Assembly: GCA_034008185.1 (NCBI GenBank)
Contig: CM067081.1
Span: 155,464,258 to 155,528,257, forward strand
Length of the DNA: 64,000 nt
Origin: Gorsachius magnificus
Taxonomy: Eukaryota; Chordata; Aves; Pelecaniformes; Ardeidae
Direction: 5' to 3'
The translations under genes were made by a program, and so were the position numbers. This document shows positions 59,331 to 64,000 of this stretch, in pieces. The notes beneath the pieces were generated by a model that was not told the origin of the DNA, searched no databases, and saw only the letters and a program-made list of their open reading frames with translations. How positions within the stretch are numbered: position 1 is the first letter of the stretch; every line of letters starts with the position of its first letter.

Positions 59331-62300
59331 TCCTTAAGTAAAAAATGCATTTCCTGGTGTTCCTCTCATGATCTCCTAGGCTATTATGTATTGAAAGAAG
59401 GTAATATGTTAGTGATCTTGCTGTACCAATTTTGATTCCCTATTCAGTATTTCTTATTTTGTTCCTCTTCTTTTTACTGCGGTGCCTGTGATGATCCTGC
59501 AGTTCTGGACCCCTTGTCAGACTTGATAAATAGCTTTGCTCTCTTTTACAGCCAACACCAGCAGAAAACCTATTGATTTTTATTTATTCTGATGGTGCTG
59601 CAGTAGTCTTGTCATCTCCTATCAGTATGCTGGGAATCCTCTCCTCCATTAAACAGCCATTAAAACAAAACAGAACACAAAAATTAAAGAAGAGAGCACA
59701 GCATAATGTAGCATTGTCCTAAATAACCTGCAAAGTGGAGTTTGTGTTGAGGCATTTTCTTTCAAACGAAGGGAGACACAAAGCAGAACTTGTGATAACA
59801 TGGCAGAACAGTACAGGAAAATCCTCTAGTCTCACTCTCAGGCACGCAGATCTTCCAGGTCCCACTAGGACATAAGATCTGACAGTCCAACTGTTGAGGT
59901 ATCCTTGATTTGCTCTTACTCTGCTTGTGTGCGTTGGTCAGAGGTGTTTTGCAAGGGTGTCTGGAAATTGCTGCTGTTACTCAGCAAAGCAAGTGTACTC
60001 ACCAGAGATAAACCAAACCACTAATTTAAAAGCTGATTTGTGAAATGTGCATATCCTTGAGCCACAAGTTAGTGTCTGGTTGAGTTGCTCACTTCGATAA
60101 GTTGTGCCCATGGATAGCAGGGCCTCACTGTCAGGTGATGGAAACAGTCCTCTCGCCAACGTCTTCCTGATGTTCCGCTCTTTTCCTGGTTTTAGGCAGG
60201 GGCTTGAAATCTGGTACAGAAGCATCTCTTATGGTAGGGATGTATCATTTTCCTTCTCCTTCCTTTATATTTCATCCCATTTGTGGGACAAGAGGCCCAA
60301 CATGACTTCTGTGTACTATACCTGAACAGTAAAGTCTCCAGTGTGTTTGTCTACAGTGAATATGATCCAGTCTTCTCCTTTATAGTTTGGGTGCTAATAA
60401 TAAGTAGAATAATAATAGTGAATACTGAGGATCACATCTAACTAGAGGAACGTGACTCTCATGCCTTTGAACAGTGCAAACATCCCCATGCACTGTGCGT
60501 ACGCAGAATCAGAAACTAATTGTTGTTATGTGCCAAATAGCATATTGGCAGGATTTATACAGCAAAGCTCCTGGCATCGTGAAAACCCTAACCCCAAATG
60601 CTCTTCTTTGGCAGAAAGAAAGAAATTTGGACTCTGGGCTACTCTTGCTATTAGATAACTGGCAGATCAAATATTTACAGGGACCATATTGTTTAGATTT
60701 TTCTTCATCCTGTTGCTCTCAGCCAATCTGAACACAGAGCAGCTGGGGTTTGTTTACCCACCAAGAACTGAATCTCAGGCAGGTTATGCAGCTTTTATAT
60801 TCTGACTGGCAAATGATAACGTATAGGAAGTTAGTGATACCCAAGGCGGTGCAGATCAACATGTCTGTTTCTGTGCCGGTTTTCAGATTTTGGTATAGTT
60901 CACCTCCCCCAACATTACTTTATTTTTCTTGACAATTGAACAAAGAGTTTAAAGTGTTAAGGGACTTGAGAATGTTTCAGTCTGTGGTCTTTGTAGTTAG
61001 CAACCTTGGACTAATTTATGTCCCTTGGGGGAATAAAAACCCAAACCCAGGATTCCTCAGTAGGTATCCCCCATAGCTTTCATATGCAAATAATTGTCTC
61101 ATTGATATGACTGTGTCCTACCATGCTAATAATAAATCAAATCCATGTGCCCCCCTCCCCATTTTCCTGGTTAGATTTGCTAATAAAAGTATCTTGTGGC
61201 TAGAAATGAATTGCAACAGTATTTTGAAAGGCTGGTGGAATGTGGAAAGTGCAGAGGTGCTGTGAGATGCCCTGGCCAGGCATATGTGCCCCTGCCATCT
61301 CTGCCAGCTGTTGGAAAGCAATAGCAACCAGCTGGGTGGTTGCAGGTCTGGTGATGTGATGACGAATAAAAGAGAAAATAAGGCAATAAAAGGAAAATCT
61401 GAAATGATCACCATCTGTTTAGGAAACATCATACCTGTTAAAATATGGATTTTCATTTTGTTCTCCTTGACTGGTTCAGCTCATTGGAGGGGCTGGACCC
61501 AGAGATTATAAAGCATTTCACCCTGGTTCAATCTGTTGAACAGAAATGTGTTAATTTTGTTGAACCATTTGAGAAGCAGCTCACTGCAGGGGACCTTCTT
61601 TAGAAAGCCAAAAGGGGAAGAAAATTGCCACGTAATGCAAAGTGCACCTCCCAAACACATACCAGCTACTTTTACCAAATGCTAATCTGGCTTCAGAATT
61701 GTCTTGTGAGACTGTGGCAAACCTCAAATCTATCCGGCTTTGAACTGAAATAGCGACAACCTGCTCTGTCCCATATAGGGACGGGACCTCAAGAGCAGAT
61801 AGACACATTCTTGACTCAGACTTCTGCCTTTGGAAAACATATTGGATGCTCCTGCATTGGCCTTTTGACTGCGTATAGTCTTGCCCATGTGTTAGGATGG
61901 CAGTGTGCCTGTGCACAAAGTGTTATGCCAGTTTCACAGAGGTAGAAGTGCCAAGCAAAATGGACTTGGCTGGGCAGGCTGCATAGCTCTCGGAGTGTGC
62001 TGAGAGGCTGCAGTAAGTCTTTTTTGGTAACAAGAATGTCAGAGGAGTAGGACAAGTCTGTTCTCATGTTTGTTGACATCCGTATGCTGAAGGAGGTTGT
62101 TCAGGAAGGAAAGGCAGGTTTCTGTGCGTATGTCTGCTGATGCTTGCCATAGTTGTTGAGGCAAGACTGTAGTATTAAATTGTAGGCTGTAAGGATCTCT
62201 CGGCAGTCTATATGGAGAGAGAGCCATAGCAGATAATGCCTTTAGGGTCACAGCTGGATTGTTGCTACACCCTTCCTCTGCCCTCCTAGTAGGTGTAATC

Positions 62301-62345
62301 AAGGCAAGTGTCTAATGCCTTTCAGATGTAAAAAGTTAAAGAAAA

Positions 62346-62359
62346 AGAGAGAGAGAGAC
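62346..62359. repeat. Short (GA)n tract
   Basis: About seven GA units follow an A-rich run. Confidence 0.85.
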
Positions 62360-63119
62360 TTTAATGAGGTCTCGATGGTTGCCTATGTCATGGTTTCCAT
62401 GAAGCGCTAAAGAGGAGACTATTGCACTGTTAGCTACAGACAGGCTGTGGGTAAGTCTACAAGACCATCATGTGTCAGGGACTGGGAAGAACAATTAGCT
62501 GAATAAACTCACGTGAATGTCCACTTAATGGCGTCACCCCTCCAGAAAACTCTTTCCTCAGGTAGCAATAGCAGTTTGCAGCAACCTGTAGTGGAATGCA
62601 TGGTGCTTTTCTAATGTGCATGTTAAATCCCTCAAACTGAGGGACAGCAGGACGGAATTGCTGGGCCTCTGATGCTAGGATCTCTACAGGACTTTGGGAC
62701 TATGGAAACCATTATTCCTTCTGCCCTGGAGCATATGTAGACTAACTGTAATGTACCGTAAATATGGATCATGATAAATCATCAGTAGGAACAGGGAATG
62801 ATTAAAAAGAGAGGGGGATGTATTTTCCTGATAGTTCTCTGTGCATATAGCCACAGGTGGGCAAGAACCAAAGGTCAGGTAAGCAACAGGGCCTCTCGTG
62901 TTTAGGCCCAGAGCTGGAGAAGGGCATCCCTGTAATGTGTAGGTTTATTTTTAGCGGACAGTCGCAACATTTCATCTTACCTGTGCAAAAGTGCTAGACC
63001 ACACCTGCAGAGGATCCTGATACCTCTGTCCCATCTACTGGATAAAACTAATTTAGAATAATTGTGGGGGTTTTTTTAACATGTTAATGTTTTTCACAAT
63101 ACAATGTGTTCCTTTCTAG

Positions 63120-63208
63120 ATGACACCGCTAATAAACCAGGCCTGTGACGTCCTGCTGTGTAACTTGAAAGTCTATGCAGATTCTGGCAAAGCTTTTGAT
63201 ATCCAGAG
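63120..63208 (+). CDS. TBXAS1: TBXAS1 coding exon d (helix D region, partial)
   Basis: 89-base exon starting in phase 0: [20 protein letters not shown] followed by DSGKAFDIQ and the first two bases of an Arg codon. It matches human TBXAS1 residues of about 151-180 ([20 protein letters not shown], then ESGDAFDIQR), the D helix. The acceptor is TTTCTAG|ATG and the donor AG|GTATGC. The first codon is ATG but is internal, because the frame is continuous with exon c (...KLKE|MTPL). The catalytic remainder, including the I-helix, ExxR and heme Cys loop, lies to the right of the window. Confidence 0.97.
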
Positions 63209-63560
63209 GTATGCTCAACATGCCAGAAATTAGTAGTAGATTGAAAAAAAAAAAAAAGTCAATAGCAGCAGTTATTCTAAATACGCACTTACTGTATAAA
63301 AGAAGATTTTTTTTTTTTTTCCTCCCTTGCTTTTATAAGTGGAGATCATAGTTTAATAGAGGATGTGTCTGATAGATGCCTTTTCTTCCTGGGGGCAGCC
63401 ACTGCATACTTGAAAAGTAATTTTGGAAAAGCATCTAATGTATTTCTAGCTGTTGTTTAATGAAGTTTTAACAGCTGGAAGCAGAAAGGAAAGCTGCATC
63501 TGTCCCTGTCCAGTCTGCTCTCTACAGTCTGCCAATAATGTACAAATATAGGAATTGATC
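63209..63560 (+). other. TBXAS1: TBXAS1 intron downstream of exon d (start)
   Basis: It begins with donor GTATGC. It contains A13 and T14 homopolymers (about 63244-63256 and 63308-63321) and otherwise unremarkable AT-rich sequence. The intron continues beyond the window. Confidence 0.8.
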
Positions 63561-64000
63561 TAGTATCAAATCCCTCTAGTCCAACACCCTCTTGCTTTTT
63601 TTATATGAGGTCTTTTTTGAGCACTTAATCATTCTTACCACATTACTCCTAACCCTCTCTAATGGCAAGCTAGCCTTTTGTGAAATGACAGGATTGGTGC
63701 TCCAGATGAGAATGCACCATTGATTTATAAAATGACACTTTAGTATTTTCCATACTGTGCTTTCTCTCATTTATTACGCATTTAATACACTATTATCTTT
63801 TTTTGTTGCTCTTTCATCAGAGGTCTTCACTGAACTGTTCACAACAGCCCCTTTGCTGAGCAAGTGCATTTCTTCTAGGACCCTGTAGACCATATGAGTA
63901 GTTCAAATGCGTTCTTTTCAATAGGCACTATTTTGCATACACCTCATTTGCTAGGTTGGCCAATGCCCTCTGAAGTTCTTCATGATTTCCCACAAACTGG
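63561..64000 (-). mobile_element. Ancient CR1/L3-like LINE relic, reverse orientation, cut by window end
   Basis: Read on the minus strand, it gives TTTATAAATCAATGGTGCAT, TCTCATCTGGAGCACCAATC, GTGGTAAGAATGATTAAGTG and GTGTTGGACTAGAGGGA. These follow CR1: CTATAAATCCATGGTACGCC, CACATCTTGAATACTG, GCAACAAAAATGATTAGGGG, GGTTGGACTAGATGACC. The stretch near 63930-63990 corresponds to the upstream CR1 part about band-wise CAAAATGGCAGATGAAATTC. The copy is heavily decayed with internal deletions; its 3' end is near 63565. Confidence 0.6.

Larger units (their letters stand above)
55772..63119 (+). other. TBXAS1: TBXAS1 intron between exons c and d (7.3 kb)
   Basis: It runs from donor GTAAGG at 55772 to acceptor TTCCTTTCTAG at 63119. 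It contains the most CpG-dense block of the window (56.6-57.1 kb), a MIR-like fragment at 59.2 kb and a short GA tract at 62.35 kb. The remainder (57.2-59.1 and 59.4-63.1 kb) looks like ordinary unique intron. Minus-strand open frames at 61.5-62.3 kb carry no recognisable domain. Confidence 0.85.

Noticed and set aside
1..64000. Bacterial-type systems, CRISPR arrays, rRNA/tRNA genes, intact endogenous retroviruses
   Set aside because: The window is vertebrate intron sequence. No regular spacer-repeat pattern, no cloverleaf and no paired LTRs with a primer-binding site were seen.

Overview
The window is a piece of a vertebrate nuclear genome, most likely a bird (a crocodilian or turtle is less likely). 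It is dominated by long introns of one gene, transcribed on the + strand. Four coding exons can be read with correct splice signals and a continuous frame across every junction. Together they encode about 119 residues of thromboxane A synthase (TBXAS1/CYP5A1), an endoplasmic reticulum cytochrome P450 that isomerises prostaglandin H2 to thromboxane A2. The sauropsid/avian call rests on CR1 retrotransposon 3' ends with the ATTCTATG / ATTCTGTGA-type terminal octamers, on the absence of Alu, B1 or young L1 sequence, and on low recognisable repeat density.

Layout. 1-6308 is the 3' part of the intron after the (off-window) exon that carries the N-terminal membrane anchor. Exon a is 6309-6361. A 22.6 kb intron follows (6362-28912). 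Exon b is 28913-29009. A 26.6 kb intron follows (29010-55654). Exon c is 55655-55771 and carries the P450 C-helix WxxxR motif. A 7.3 kb intron follows (55772-63119). Exon d is 63120-63208, and 63209-64000 is the start of the next intron. The rest of the enzyme (I-helix, ExxR, heme-binding cysteine) must lie to the right, and the start codon to the left.

The introns hold old repeats rather than other genes. There are two recognisable CR1 3' ends and three much older, decayed CR1/L3-like copies, one about 1.6 kb long. Several MIR/CORE-SINE-like fragments are present on both strands, along with sauropsid-type palindromic interspersed repeats and a few microsatellites. Candidate regulatory sequence is best supported at 56.6-57.1 kb: a CpG-dense block with an X-box-like element, two inverted CCAAT boxes and homeodomain/octamer-like sites. 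A second candidate lies at 21.3-22.8 kb, CpG-enriched with adjacent MEF2, E2F-like and TATA-like motifs.

No second protein-coding gene, rRNA, tRNA, CRISPR array or intact mobile element was found. The other long open frames look like chance frames or decayed repeat. I did not find an undescribed biological system here. The most useful leads are the two CpG-dense intronic blocks, a possible cryptic (poison) exon at 16.8-17.0 kb, and the NAGNAG acceptor of exon c.
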